Shown here: in pieces, positions 26,830-36,293 of the stretch
Layout of the letters: each line of letters opens with the position of its first letter
Numbering within the stretch: position 1 is the stretch's first letter
Source: an uncultured Bacteroidales bacterium
GTDB lineage: Bacteria; Bacteroidota; Bacteroidia; Bacteroidales; Muribaculaceae
Assembly: GCA_902800715.1 (NCBI GenBank)
Contig: CADCFN010000007.1
Location: 62,001 to 126,000 of the forward strand
Direction: 5' to 3'
Length of the DNA: 64,000 bases
The notes under the pieces: model-generated
What the model was told of the DNA's origin: nothing
The model's database searches: none
Seen by the model: only the letters and a program-made list of their open reading frames with translations
Translations under genes and position numbers: made by a program

Positions 26830-28155
26830 TTATTTCAGTTGCCTGATCAGGTATTCCGACACTATGTCGGTGGTTCGATACATATTCTGAGTGAAACCGT
26901 GGTCGTAGTATTCCTGAATGACCAATTCGCTATTGGGCCAGATTTCGTGGAAGCGCTCGCCGTAGGTGTAAGGAACCACGCGGTCAGCATTGCCGTGGAT
27001 GATGAGAGCTGAACCCTGATACTTTGCCGCCGTTTCATAAATGGGCAGGCTAAATGCCGTGCGGATGAATTCGGCGCCAAGTTTCAAGCCACCCCACAAC
27101 TCCACATATTCACCAGGATTAAAGGGGTCATATTGTTTTCCCATGGTAGAGCCGCGAATGGCGTCGTCGCGCAGAACTGCGGCAGGAGCCATCAATGCTA
27201 CAGCCTTGAAAGCGGGCCTACCCAACTCCTCGCTCAGTTTACCTGCCAACATCGAAGCCACTACGCCACCTTGTGAATGGCCTGCAATGGCCAGGCCGCT
27301 CACGTAGCTCAGATTGCTCACATACTCTACAACCTTCTTGGCATCCTCAATCTCGTTGGGGACGGTCATGTCCACGAATTCGCCCTCGCTCTCGCCGTGA
27401 CCGTTGAAGTCAAAGCGGATGCTGGCTATGCCGTGTGCCTGCAAGGTATCTGCCACCAGTTCGAACAGCGGGCCTTCCTTCCTGCCACTGAATCCATGAC
27501 AGAAAACAACCATCGGACACTTCTCACCCGGCTGTAACTCCGGCTTTTGGATGATTGCCTTCAAACGTCCGTGATCACCATCGATAAAGAGCGACTCGCC
27601 TTTCTGCTTTGGCTGATAAGCACCCGTTGTAAGTTCCTTCAGGTATTTATCCACCTTATACGACAGCACGGTAGAGAGTTTCACCTGCCCGTCAGGACCG
27701 ATAACCACCATTGATGGTATCCAGTTTACACCGTAGGCCTTGGCAATGTCTGTTTCCTTGAACTTCTTCAACTCGCTCACCTGCGGGTAGGTGATGCCAA
27801 ACTGCCCAATTGCCTTCTTCCATGCTTCAACATCGGTATCCATCGAAATGCCGATGAACTCGATGCCATGCTGGCGGTATTTCTCATACATCCGGACTAC
27901 CTCGGGGGCATCCTTACGGCAATCACGGCACCACGATGCCCAGAAGTCGAGCACTACAGTCTTGCCTTTAGCAAATTTTGAGAGTTGGAGGGTCTTACCT
28001 TCGGGAGTCTTCATCTTGAAATCAGGCGCTGCAGTTCCAACCTTCACCAATTCGGTTGCATACTTATTGTCTAAGTCCTGCTGAATGAACTGTGCCCTTG
28101 CCGCTATCGCTCCTAAACTGAGCAACACGAAAAACAATAAAACCTTTTTCATCAT
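26830..28155 (-). CDS. Exported thioredoxin-fold / alpha-beta hydrolase fusion
   Basis: 441 residues. Signal peptide about 1-21 (cleavage after ARA). Residues 36-175 form a TlpA-like thioredoxin domain with the redox motif W-C76-R-D-C79. Residues 185-441 form an alpha/beta hydrolase with nucleophile elbow GHSQGG (Ser294), Asp391 in HGNADRVVP and His419 in YYDHGF, and resemble cinnamoyl/feruloyl-esterase-like hydrolases (GHGESEGEF region near 252). Both active sites look complete. ATG 28150 would drop one residue. The fusion joins a redox and an esterase function in the periplasm; the substrate is not evident. A dockerin-like coding remnant follows the stop codon in frame. Confidence 0.85.
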   Translation of the reverse strand: MMKKVLLFFVLLSLGAIAARAQFIQQDLDNKYATELVKVGTAAPDFKMKTPEGKTLQLSKFAKGKTVVLDFWASWCRDCRKDAPEVVRMYEKYRQHGIEFIGISMDTDVEAWKKAIGQFGITYPQVSELKKFKETDIAKAYGVNWIPSMVVIGPDGQVKLSTVLSYKVDKYLKELTTGAYQPKQKGESLFIDGDHGRLKAIIQKPELQPGEKCPMVVFCHGFSGRKEGPLFELVADTLQAHGIASIRFDFNGHGESEGEFVDMTVPNEIEDAKKVVEYVSNLSYVSGLAIAGHSQGGVVASMLAGKLSEELGRPAFKAVALMAPAAVLRDDAIRGSTMGKQYDPFNPGEYVELWGGLKLGAEFIRTAFSLPIYETAAKYQGSALIIHGNADRVVPYTYGERFHEIWPNSELVIQEYYDHGFTQNMYRTTDIVSEYLIRQLK

Positions 28156-28189
28156 AGTTCTTTATTATTGCCTTTTTAAACAACGGTGG

Positions 28190-28212
28190 AGCCTAATGGG
28201 GTCCCACCGTTG
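28190..28212 (-). terminator. Hairpin after ppdK
   Basis: An 8-bp stem (28192-28199/28204-28211) followed on the minus strand by TTGTTTAAAAA; it lies between the ppdK stop and the next gene on the same strand and probably terminates ppdK. Confidence 0.5.
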
Positions 28213-28240
28213 CTATATTAAAATATGTCTATAGACACGA

Positions 28241-30958
28241 TTACTCGGCCTCTACTGCTGCCTGGGCGGCTGCAAGACGTGCGATGGGCACGCGATAGGG
28301 CGAGCAGGATACGTAGTCAAGGTTGAGCTTGTTGCAGAACTTCACGCTCTTAGGCTCACCACCGTGCTCACCGCAGATGCCGACGTTGAGGTCGGGGTTA
28401 GCGGCGCGGCCCTTGCGGGTAGCCATCTCAACGAGCTGACCGACACCCTCCTGGTCGAGAACCTGGAACGGATCCTCCTTGAGGATACCCAAGTTCTTGT
28501 AGATGGCGAGGAACTTGCCAGCGTCATCACGTGAGTAACCGAAGGTCATCTGAGTCAAGTCGTTGGTTCCGAATGAGAAGAAGTCAACAACCTGAGCAAT
28601 CTGGTCGGCAACGAGGGCTGCACGCGGAATCTCAATCATGGTACCAACCTTGTAGGCTACGGTCTCGCCACGCTCGGCGAACACCTTCTTAGCGGTCTCG
28701 TTGATGATGTCGGCCTGCATCTGAATCTCGGGCTTCACACCAATCAGGGGAACCATGATCTTGGGATGAACGTCAACACCCTTAGCCTTGACGTTGAGGG
28801 CAGCCTCGATGATGGCGCGAGCCTGCATCTCGGTGATTTCGGGATAGGTGTTGCCCAGACGGCAGCCACGGTGACCCAGCATGGGGTTGAACTCCTCAAG
28901 GCCGTCACAGATGAGCTTCACCTCCTCGAGCTTGCGACCGGTCTCTTCGGCCAGTTCACGCATGGTCTCGAGCTGGTGGGGTACGAACTCGTGCAAGGGA
29001 GGATCGAGCAGACGGATAGTCACCTCATAGCCGTCCATAGCCTCGAAGATGCCTTCGAAGTCGCCACGCTGCAGCGGGAGCAGCTTGGCCAGAGCGACAC
29101 GGCGTGATTCCTCATCGGGAGCGATAATCATCTCGCGCATGGCTTTGATGCGGTCACCCTCGAAGAACATGTGCTCGGTGCGGCACAGACCGATACCATG
29201 AGCGCCCAGTTCACGAGCCTTCAAGGCGTCGCGGGGCGAGTCGGCATTGGTATAAACGTCCATCTTGCTGTACTTCTCGGCAAGCGCCATAACAGCAGCG
29301 TAGTCGCCGCCCAGGTCGGGATCTACAGTTGCAACGGCACCGTCGTAAACCTCGCCAGTGCTACCGTTGATTGAAATCCAGTCACCCTCATTGTAGGTCT
29401 TACCACCCATCTCGACGGTGCGGGCCTTGTAGTCCACCTTGATGGTACCGGCACCCGAAACGCAGCACTTACCCATACCACGAGCCACAACAGCAGCGTG
29501 TGAGGTCATACCGCCACGTGCGGTGAGGATACCCTGAGCAACGCTCATACCGCGCAGGTCCTCGGGAGAGGTCTCGATGCGGACCATGATGACTTTCTTC
29601 TTGCGCGAAGCCCATTCCTCGGCGTCGTCGGCAAAGAATACGATTTGACCGGTAGCGGCACCGGGGCTTGCGGGCAGACCCTTGGCCATCACCTTGGCGC
29701 TCTTCACGGCAGCCTTGTCAAATACGGGGTGCAGCAGCTCATCGAGCTTACCGGGCTCCATGCGCTTGATGACGGTCTTCTCGTCGATAGCGCCCTCGCG
29801 CAGCAGATCCATGGCAATCTTCACCATAGCAGCGCCGGTGCGCTTACCGTTACGGGTCTGGAGCAGCCAGAGCTTGCCGTCCTGGATGGTGAACTCCATA
29901 TCCTGCATGTCGTGATAGTGCTCCTCGAGGTTGTGCTGAATCTTGACAAGCTCAGCAGCGCACTCGGGCATCGACTCCTCGAGGGAGGGATACTTGGCGG
30001 CACGCTCTTCCTCGCTGATGCCCTGCATCTCGGCCCAACGGCGGCTGCCGATGGTCATGATCTGTTGCGGGGTGCGAACACCAGCCACAACATCCTCGCC
30101 CTGAGCATTGATGAGGTACTCACCGTTGAACAGGTTCTCACCAGTACCGGCGTCACGCGAGAAGCAAACACCAGTAGCACTGTTGTTACCCATGTTACCA
30201 TAGACCATGGCCTGCACGTTAACTGCCGTACCATACTCCTCGGGAATCTGGTTCATGCGGCGGTACAGGATAGCGCGCTCGTTGTTCCAGCTGTCAAACA
30301 CAGCGTAGATGGCGCCCCAGAGCTGGTCGTAAGCGTCGGTGGGGAAGTCCTTACCAGTATTCTCTTTTACAGCGGCCTTGAAGCGAACCACCAGTTCCTT
30401 GAGGTCATCGACATCAAGCTCGGTGTCAAACTTCACGCCCTTCTTCTCCTTCAGTTCCTCGATAATAGCCTCGAAGGGGTCGATGTCGGTCTTGTTGGTC
30501 GGCTTCATGCCCAGCACAACGTCACCATACATCTGCACGAAACGGCGGTAGCTGTCCCATGCGAAGCGGGGGTTGCCCGACTTCTTGGCAAGCGTCTCGG
30601 CCACCTCATCGTTGATACCCAGGTTGAGGACGGTGTCCATCATACCAGGCATCGACACGGGAGCACCCGAGCGAACCGATACCAGCTGGGGGTTGCTGGG
30701 ATCATTGAACTTGTTACCAGTCAGATTCTCGATGTGAGCAACAGATTTCATCACATCGTCCTTGATTAAAGCTACAACAGCCTCACGACCTTTCTCGTTG
30801 TAGAGGCGGCAAACTTCGGTAGTGATAGTGAAACCCGGGGGAACGGGCACACCAATCAAGTTCATTTCGGCAAGGTTTGCACCTTTACCACCCAGCAGAT
30901 CCTTCATGTCGGCACGGCCTTCTGCTTGACCGTTACCAAAAGTGTAAATCGTCTTCAT
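28241..30958 (-). CDS. ppdK: Pyruvate, phosphate dikinase
   Basis: 905 residues, standard length. The N-terminal ATP-grasp region opens LLGGKGANLAEMNLIGVPVPPGF. The central swivelling domain has GGMTSHAAVVARGMGKCC, in which His487 is the phosphohistidine. The C-terminal PEP/pyruvate barrel has LCRTEHMFF, GTNDLTQMTFG and the catalytic-Cys block GICGEHGG. It interconverts pyruvate + ATP + Pi and PEP + AMP + PPi, in glycolysis or gluconeogenesis. Monocistronic, with its own promoter. Confidence 0.96.
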   Translation of the reverse strand: MKTIYTFGNGQAEGRADMKDLLGGKGANLAEMNLIGVPVPPGFTITTEVCRLYNEKGREAVVALIKDDVMKSVAHIENLTGNKFNDPSNPQLVSVRSGAPVSMPGMMDTVLNLGINDEVAETLAKKSGNPRFAWDSYRRFVQMYGDVVLGMKPTNKTDIDPFEAIIEELKEKKGVKFDTELDVDDLKELVVRFKAAVKENTGKDFPTDAYDQLWGAIYAVFDSWNNERAILYRRMNQIPEEYGTAVNVQAMVYGNMGNNSATGVCFSRDAGTGENLFNGEYLINAQGEDVVAGVRTPQQIMTIGSRRWAEMQGISEEERAAKYPSLEESMPECAAELVKIQHNLEEHYHDMQDMEFTIQDGKLWLLQTRNGKRTGAAMVKIAMDLLREGAIDEKTVIKRMEPGKLDELLHPVFDKAAVKSAKVMAKGLPASPGAATGQIVFFADDAEEWASRKKKVIMVRIETSPEDLRGMSVAQGILTARGGMTSHAAVVARGMGKCCVSGAGTIKVDYKARTVEMGGKTYNEGDWISINGSTGEVYDGAVATVDPDLGGDYAAVMALAEKYSKMDVYTNADSPRDALKARELGAHGIGLCRTEHMFFEGDRIKAMREMIIAPDEESRRVALAKLLPLQRGDFEGIFEAMDGYEVTIRLLDPPLHEFVPHQLETMRELAEETGRKLEEVKLICDGLEEFNPMLGHRGCRLGNTYPEITEMQARAIIEAALNVKAKGVDVHPKIMVPLIGVKPEIQMQADIINETAKKVFAERGETVAYKVGTMIEIPRAALVADQIAQVVDFFSFGTNDLTQMTFGYSRDDAGKFLAIYKNLGILKEDPFQVLDQEGVGQLVEMATRKGRAANPDLNVGICGEHGGEPKSVKFCNKLNLDYVSCSPYRVPIARLAAAQAAVEAE

Positions 30959-31017
30959 TTACTAAACTTGTTGTTATGAATATATTGCAAATATTTATAA
31001 ATTTCTTTTTTGCGGTG

Positions 31018-31025
31018 CAAAGGTA
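31018..31025 (-). promoter_or_regulatory. Promoter -7 element of ppdK
   Basis: TACCTTTG on the minus strand, 60 bases before the ppdK start. The 380-base divergent gap 30959-31338 contains this, the opposing promoter at 31298, and otherwise AT-rich sequence with no recognisable gene. Confidence 0.5.
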
Positions 31026-31297
31026 GTCATTTTAGTTCAAAAATCCCAGAAATAACCCTAAAAAACACATTATTTTATTTTAAAGACGTTAAAAAAGAAA
31101 ATCTTTAACAATCCGTAATATTTTCACGCAAAATCAGTGACAAATCATAGGCAACATTATACCATCCAAACCCTTGGCATCTGATAGTCCCAACAAATAA
31201 AGGGTTCAAGTGGCATTACACATTATTATATCAAGGTCAGAAAACGGGAGCAATCAGATTTTTCTTGTGAAAAAAGTGGGGTTAATGAAAAAAACAT

Positions 31298-31305
31298 TAA
31301 CTTTG
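31298..31305 (+). promoter_or_regulatory. Promoter -7 element of the 124-residue protein gene
   Basis: TAACTTTG at 31298-31305, 33 bases before ATG 31339; no clear -33 element. Confidence 0.5.
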
Positions 31306-31338
31306 CGGGTTGAAAACAAACCACATTACTAAATTAGT

Positions 31339-31713
31339 ATGGACGACATTACAAAGAAAATGCTGGAAAACGACTCTAACGGGTTGTTGACCTATGAATA
31401 CATTGCCAACAACATGGGCAGCATCGACGAAGACATGCCCGAACTGGTGGACAATATGATTATGAAAGACCGAACCGGTCAGTTCGTAGTAAGTACTGCC
31501 AGATACCTCAACGCTATCGACCGCGACAAATATGCCAGCAGCATCGACCTGCTGGTAAAAGCTGCTATCGCCAAGGACCGCGACCATGTGTATCTCGCCT
31601 ACCTCGCCTCATCGCTGTGGGGAGCCGACTACAAGGACCGCGCCGCTGAGCTGAGTGCAACCGACGACAACTTCAGGCGCATCTTCAAGCGCTTGTATCC
31701 GGTGGGAATATAG
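31339..31713 (+). CDS. Conserved-looking hypothetical cytoplasmic protein
   Basis: 124 residues, no signal peptide or membrane segment. It is mostly helical and acidic in its first half (MDDITKKMLENDSNGLLTYEYIANNMG) and ends RRIFKRLYPVG. Base composition and codon use match its neighbours and it has a promoter, so it is probably real. No family is recognised. Seven-base tandem repeats begin at its stop codon. Confidence 0.6.
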   Translation: MDDITKKMLENDSNGLLTYEYIANNMGSIDEDMPELVDNMIMKDRTGQFVVSTARYLNAIDRDKYASSIDLLVKAAIAKDRDHVYLAYLASSLWGADYKDRAAELSATDDNFRRIFKRLYPVGI

Positions 31714-31754
31714 TTGGCAGTTAATAGTTAATAGTTAACTGTTGATGGTTGGAG
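31713..31754 (+). repeat. Seven-base tandem repeats starting at a stop codon (site B)
   Basis: From the last base of the TAG: GTTGGCA, GTTAATA, GTTAATA, GTTAACT, GTTGATG, GTTGGAG, all in 7-base register. Confidence 0.8.
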
Positions 31755-31783
31755 AACTGAGAACAAACTTAATAACAATAACA

Positions 31784-32647
31784 ATGAAGAAGAGTTTATT
31801 TTTATCAATCTTGATGGTGGCGTTCACCCTGATGTCATGCTCAGCCAACAATGCTGACAGCGAGAGCCAGAGCAGCGCTTCCCAAAAAGGCAAAACAGAA
31901 AAGATGACAAAAGTTGAACTTGAGACCTCGTTGGGCAAAATCGTGGTTGAACTCTACAACGAGACGCCCCAACACCGTGACAACTTCATCAAACTGGTGA
32001 AGGAAGGTTATTATGACGGCGTGCTGTTTCACCGTGTGATTAAGGACTTCATGATTCAGACTGGTGACGGCAACTCAAAAACCGCTGGCCCCGAGACCTC
32101 GCTGGGCGACGGTGACCCCGGCTACACGATTGAGGCCGAATTTGTATATCCCAAGTATTTCCACAAGCGTGGCGCCCTCGCAGCCGCACGCACCGGCGAC
32201 CAGGTGAACCCCGAGCGTCGCAGCAGTGGCAGCCAGTTCTATATCGTGACCGGCAAGGTTTACAGCAGCGACGAGTTGCAGATGATGACCAAGCGCATGA
32301 ACGATGTCAAGAAGCAGGATATCTTCCGCCGCCTGATTACCGAGAACAGCGCCAAGATTGACGAACTGCAGAATAACCACGACAGCGAAGGCATCAAAAC
32401 GCTGCAGAATGAGCTGATTCAGAAGACCGAGGCCGAAGCCGCCGAGAATCCCTTCAAAATGACCGATGAGCAGCTCAACGCCTATACCAGCATCGGTGGC
32501 ACCCCCCACCTGGATGGCCAGTACACCGTGTTTGGCGAGGTTGTTGAGGGAATGGACGTCGTGGACAAGATTCAGAACACCACTACGGGCCGTCTGGACC
32601 GTCCCACTATCGACATCCGCATCATCAAAGCCAAAATCGTGAAATAA
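31784..32647 (+). CDS. Cyclophilin-type peptidyl-prolyl isomerase lipoprotein
   Basis: 287 residues from ATG 31784. The signal peptide ends in the lipobox LMSC (Cys18 or 19), so the protein is a lipoprotein of the envelope. The cyclophilin fold is seen in VELETSLGKIVVELYNETPQ, LFHRVIKDFMIQTGD, GSQFYIVTG and the C-terminal YTVFGEVVEGMDVVDKI. A helical insertion of about 60 residues (QDIFRRLITENSAKIDELQ... to ...FKMTDEQLNAY) separates the GSQF strand from the final strands; such insertions occur in Bacteroidetes cyclophilins. Assists folding of exported proteins. The start is chosen because it alone gives the lipoprotein signal. Confidence 0.88.
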   Translation: MKKSLFLSILMVAFTLMSCSANNADSESQSSASQKGKTEKMTKVELETSLGKIVVELYNETPQHRDNFIKLVKEGYYDGVLFHRVIKDFMIQTGDGNSKTAGPETSLGDGDPGYTIEAEFVYPKYFHKRGALAAARTGDQVNPERRSSGSQFYIVTGKVYSSDELQMMTKRMNDVKKQDIFRRLITENSAKIDELQNNHDSEGIKTLQNELIQKTEAEAAENPFKMTDEQLNAYTSIGGTPHLDGQYTVFGEVVEGMDVVDKIQNTTTGRLDRPTIDIRIIKAKIVK

Positions 32648-32670
32648 GCATCAACTGCAATCATTTTCCC

Positions 32671-32711
32671 GGGCTTATAAGGTATAATGTACTTTATAAG
32701 CCCTATTTTTT
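32671..32711 (+). terminator. Terminator of the cyclophilin gene
   Basis: A 14-bp stem (32671-32684/32690-32703, one G-U pair) followed by TATTTTTTA. Confidence 0.85.
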
Positions 32712-32752
32712 AAGAAAATTCAAGCAAATTTGAAAAAAAACGGAAAAATGGC

Positions 32753-32782
32753 TTTGCGATTGGAAAATAATGAGTAAATTTG
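32753..32782 (+). promoter_or_regulatory. Promoter of the DUF349 gene
   Basis: TTTG at 32753-32756 and TAAATTTG at 32775-32782, 18-base spacer, 54 bases before the start codon. Confidence 0.6.
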
Positions 32783-32836
32783 GAGTTTGAATTAAACAAG
32801 GAGGGTCATTAGGCACTCTACTAAAATTTTGTTATT

Positions 32837-34768
32837 ATGATGGAACCGCGTGAACAATCTGAATCGATGAACAATCTCGAGAAGGATCAAATCTTGAGCA
32901 CTGAGCCTCAGAACGAGCCTCAGGAAGTTGTGAGTGAAGAAGTAAAAGTTGTAGAAACCGCTCCCGTTGAAGAGACGCCCGCCGAGGTCGCTGCACCCGT
33001 TGAGGAAGCACCTGCCGAGCCTGTTGACGAAGCGCCCGCAGAGCCTGCTGCTCCTGTCGAAGAGACGCCGAAACTGGATTTGGCAAACAAGAGCAAGAGC
33101 GAACTTGTGGAGATGATGCGCCAAATGGCAGCCCGTCCCATCGAGGAGGTGAAGGACGAGGTGCAAGCCATCAAGGCCGCATTCTTTGCCCTGCGCCACG
33201 AGGAGATTTCCAAGGAAAAGGAGGAATTCCTTGCCAATGGCAACGAGGAGAGCGATTTCACAGCCAAGGAGGACGCCGAAGAGAACGTCCTGAAAGAACT
33301 GCTCAATGTGCTCAAGGAGCGCCGCTCCGAGTATAACGCCGCCCAAGAGGCCAACCGTGAAGCCAACCTCGAAAAGAAGCGCCAGATTATTGCGCTTATC
33401 AACGAGATTGCCAACGACCCCGATAACATCAACCGCCAGTTCAACCGCGTGAAGCAGTTGCAACAGGAGTTCAAGGATACCGGTGAAGTGCCCGCCACTG
33501 CCGACACCGAGGTGTGGAAGGAATTCCAGCGTGCCACCGAGCGCTTCTATGACGTGCTCAAGGTGAATCGTGAGCTGCGTGACTACGACTTCAAGAAGAA
33601 CCTGGAGTTGAAGCAGCAATTGTGTGAGGAAGCCGAAGCCCTGGACGAGGAAGCCGACATCGTTGCCGCCTTCAGGAAGTTGCAGGAACTGCACACCAAC
33701 TGGCGTGAAATCGGTCCCGTTGCCAAGGAACTGCGCGAGGAACTGTGGGCCCGCTTCAAGGCCGCTTCGAGCGCCATCAACAAGAAATACCAGACATTCT
33801 TTGAGGACCGCAAGAGCAAGGAGAAAGAGAACGCCGATGCCAAGACCGCATTGTGCGAACAGATTGAGCAAATCTCTACCGACAACCTCAAGACCTACGC
33901 CCAGTGGGATGAGGTGACCAAGCAGATTATCGCCCTGCAAGAGGACTGGAAGAAATTGGGTTATGCGTCGCGCAAGGCCAACGCTGCCCTGTTTGCACGT
34001 TTCCGCAAGTCGTGTGACGAATTCTTCGCCAAGAAGGCCGAGTTCTTCAAGTCGATGAAGGAAGAGTTGAGCGCCAACCTCGCCAAGAAGACCGAGCTGT
34101 GTGAACGCGCCGAAGCCCTGATGGACTCCACCGACTGGAAGGAAGCTAGCGAAAAGTTCGTCGAGATGCAGAAGGAGTGGAAGACCATCGGTCCCGTTGT
34201 GAAAAAATACAGCGACACCGTGTGGAAACGCTTCATTGCCGCATGTGACCACTTCTTTGACCAGAAGAAGAAACAGAATGTCAACATCCACGCCGTGGAG
34301 CATGACAACCTCAAGGCAAAGAAAGAAATCATCGCTACCCTCAAAGAGACCATCGAGAATGGCGGAGAAGAAGCTGCACAGAAGGTGCGCGAGCTGATGG
34401 ACCGCTGGCAGGGAATCGGTCATGTCCCCTTCAAGGAGAAAGACAAAGTGTATGCCCAGTACAAAGAGTTGATTGACAAGGCATTTGATACGCTCAACAT
34501 GCGCGGCAGCCGCCCCAGTGGCGACGGCGGTTCGCGTGGCGGACGTCAGTCATTCAACGAGCGCGGCCTGAGCGAGCGTGACCGTCTGGTTCGCACATAC
34601 GAGCAGCGCACTAGCGAGTTGAAGACCTTTGAGAACAACATGGGCTTCCTTACCGCCAACACCAAGAGCGGTAACTCGCTGGTTCAGGAGATGGAGCGCC
34701 GCATCGCCCGTCTTAAAGAAGAACTTGCCGAGCTGGAACAGAAGATTCGTGACATCGACAATGCCTAA
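32837..34768 (+). CDS. DUF349 repeat protein
   Basis: 643 residues, cytoplasmic and highly charged. The first 90 residues are a disordered Pro/Glu/Ala-rich region with repeated APVEEAPAE-type units. From about residue 130 several DUF349 helical repeats follow, each with a W-x-x-I/L-G motif (NWREIGPVAKELREELWARF, EWKTIGPVVKKYSDTVWKRF, RWQGIGHVPFKEKDKVYAQY). The C-terminus is a coiled coil (MERRIARLKEELAELEQKI). The family is widespread in Bacteroidetes and its function is not established. Strong antisense frames here are shadows. Own promoter. Confidence 0.88.
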   Translation: MMEPREQSESMNNLEKDQILSTEPQNEPQEVVSEEVKVVETAPVEETPAEVAAPVEEAPAEPVDEAPAEPAAPVEETPKLDLANKSKSELVEMMRQMAARPIEEVKDEVQAIKAAFFALRHEEISKEKEEFLANGNEESDFTAKEDAEENVLKELLNVLKERRSEYNAAQEANREANLEKKRQIIALINEIANDPDNINRQFNRVKQLQQEFKDTGEVPATADTEVWKEFQRATERFYDVLKVNRELRDYDFKKNLELKQQLCEEAEALDEEADIVAAFRKLQELHTNWREIGPVAKELREELWARFKAASSAINKKYQTFFEDRKSKEKENADAKTALCEQIEQISTDNLKTYAQWDEVTKQIIALQEDWKKLGYASRKANAALFARFRKSCDEFFAKKAEFFKSMKEELSANLAKKTELCERAEALMDSTDWKEASEKFVEMQKEWKTIGPVVKKYSDTVWKRFIAACDHFFDQKKKQNVNIHAVEHDNLKAKKEIIATLKETIENGGEEAAQKVRELMDRWQGIGHVPFKEKDKVYAQYKELIDKAFDTLNMRGSRPSGDGGSRGGRQSFNERGLSERDRLVRTYEQRTSELKTFENNMGFLTANTKSGNSLVQEMERRIARLKEELAELEQKIRDIDNA

Positions 34769-34814
34769 TCCCGCGTTGTGAACGTGTCCACTATCTTTTA
34801 ACACATGATAACCG

Positions 34815-34856
34815 CGCAGGAGGGGGAACGCGACAGCCGCAAATATCCCTCCTGCG
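34815..34856. other. 10-bp inverted repeat in a leader region
   Basis: Arms 34815-34824 and 34847-34856 (CGCAGGAGGG and its complement) separated by 22 bases, between the DUF349 gene and the sugar-phosphate transferase gene. No T run; it may terminate the former or act in the leader of the latter. Confidence 0.35.
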
Positions 34857-34895
34857 TTACCCATTAACCATAGAGTCACTACCAGACAAGCACGA

Positions 34896-36293
34896 ATGAA
34901 GAGTAAAGGCCGATACGGACAATTCATCAGATCGATATTCAGCATCATCGACGTGCTGATTGTCAATCTTGTTTTCTTCTCCACCATGCTGTGGCATCGC
35001 GATACCATCCCCATGTCCGATGCCCTATATTCACGCCCCGTGTGGCTGGTGCTCAACGTGGCGATGGTGGTGTGCCTTTACTTCTACAGCAACGTGCATG
35101 TGAGGCGCGTCTTCTATGCCGAGAAAGTCGTTGGTCAAGCGCTCAAGCTGGTGCTGACACATGCCGGTATATTTGTCACGCTCACCACGTTCCTCAGTCC
35201 TGAAGAACTGCCGTGGCAGCGCATCCTGCTCTTCTACATCGTCTTTTTCCTGGTGCTTTCCATGTGGTGGGTGCTGTCGCGACAGATGCTGAAGTCGTAC
35301 CGCAACCAAGGCTTCAACTTCAAGCGCATCATCGTCATCGGCGGCGGCACCGTGGGTGTCCGCCTGATTAACGAGATGATTGGCGACCAGGGCTACGGCT
35401 ACCACATCGTGGGTTTCTTTGACAACAACCCTAAGGCAAAATCCGTCTCGGCTGCCTATCAAGGCACCCTTGACGACGTGGAGCAATTCGTCAAGACACA
35501 TCAGGTTGACGAGATGTTCTGTGCCGTGCCCGACATTGAAGACAACCAGAATGTGGCACGCATGATACGTATCGCCGACAATAACGCGATTGACTTCTAC
35601 TATGTGCCGCAGTTCGGCCGCACTGTAACGCGCCAGTTCGAGTTGCAGTCGGTGGGCGATGTACCCATCCTTGCCGTGCACCCCTACCCCTTGAAAAATC
35701 CCATTAACCGCATGGTTAAGCGAGCATTTGACCTGTTCGTATCGACGTTGGTGCTCATCTTTTCTCCCCTTGTCATCATCCCCGTCGCCATCGGCATTAA
35801 ACTGTCGTCGCCCGGACCGATTTTCTTTGTACAGAAACGCACCGGTTACCGCGGTCATGCCTTCAACTGCTACAAGTTCCGCACCATGCGCATCAATGCC
35901 GACAGCGATACCCGTCAGGCCACCAAGGATGACCCACGCGTGACCAAGTTCGGCAACTTCCTGCGCCGCACGAGCATCGATGAACTGCCTCAATTCTATA
36001 ATGTGTGGCGTGGTGAGATGAGTATCGTCGGTCCCCGTCCCCACATGGTCGCCCAGACCGAGATGTACAGTGAACTGATTGACAAGTACATGTTGCGCCA
36101 CACCATCAAGCCGGGCATCACAGGCTGGGCTCAAGTGCGTGGCTACCGCGGCCAGACCGAGGAGTTGTGGCAGATGGAAAAACGCGTCGAGTTTGACGTG
36201 TGGTACGCTGAGAACTGGACATTCCTGATGGACCTGAAAATCATCATCCGCACGATTCTGAACGCCCTTAAGGGCGAAGATAATGCTTATTGA
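34896..36293 (+). CDS. Undecaprenyl-phosphate sugar phosphotransferase (WcaJ/PssY family)
   Basis: 465 residues. Four N-terminal membrane helices (about 12-125) are followed by a Rossmann-like CoA_binding_3 domain (RIIVIGGGTVGVRLINEMIG), a fifth helix (LFVSTLVLIFSPLVIIP) and the C-terminal bacterial sugar transferase domain with FVQKRTGYRGHAFNCYKFRT, RTSIDELPQFYNVWRGEMS and GPRPH. It starts assembly of an exopolysaccharide or capsule by attaching a sugar-1-phosphate to undecaprenyl phosphate. No other polysaccharide genes adjoin it. Seven-base repeats start at its stop codon. Confidence 0.9.
   Translation: MKSKGRYGQFIRSIFSIIDVLIVNLVFFSTMLWHRDTIPMSDALYSRPVWLVLNVAMVVCLYFYSNVHVRRVFYAEKVVGQALKLVLTHAGIFVTLTTFLSPEELPWQRILLFYIVFFLVLSMWWVLSRQMLKSYRNQGFNFKRIIVIGGGTVGVRLINEMIGDQGYGYHIVGFFDNNPKAKSVSAAYQGTLDDVEQFVKTHQVDEMFCAVPDIEDNQNVARMIRIADNNAIDFYYVPQFGRTVTRQFELQSVGDVPILAVHPYPLKNPINRMVKRAFDLFVSTLVLIFSPLVIIPVAIGIKLSSPGPIFFVQKRTGYRGHAFNCYKFRTMRINADSDTRQATKDDPRVTKFGNFLRRTSIDELPQFYNVWRGEMSIVGPRPHMVAQTEMYSELIDKYMLRHTIKPGITGWAQVRGYRGQTEELWQMEKRVEFDVWYAENWTFLMDLKIIIRTILNALKGEDNAY

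Noticed and set aside
30959-31338. tRNA or small RNA gene in the 380-base divergent gap
   Set aside because: No cloverleaf or strong structure could be drawn; only two promoter elements are supported.
32792-34423. 543-residue antisense open frame
   Set aside because: Shadow of the DUF349 coding strand caused by strong third-position bias; no start signals or homology.
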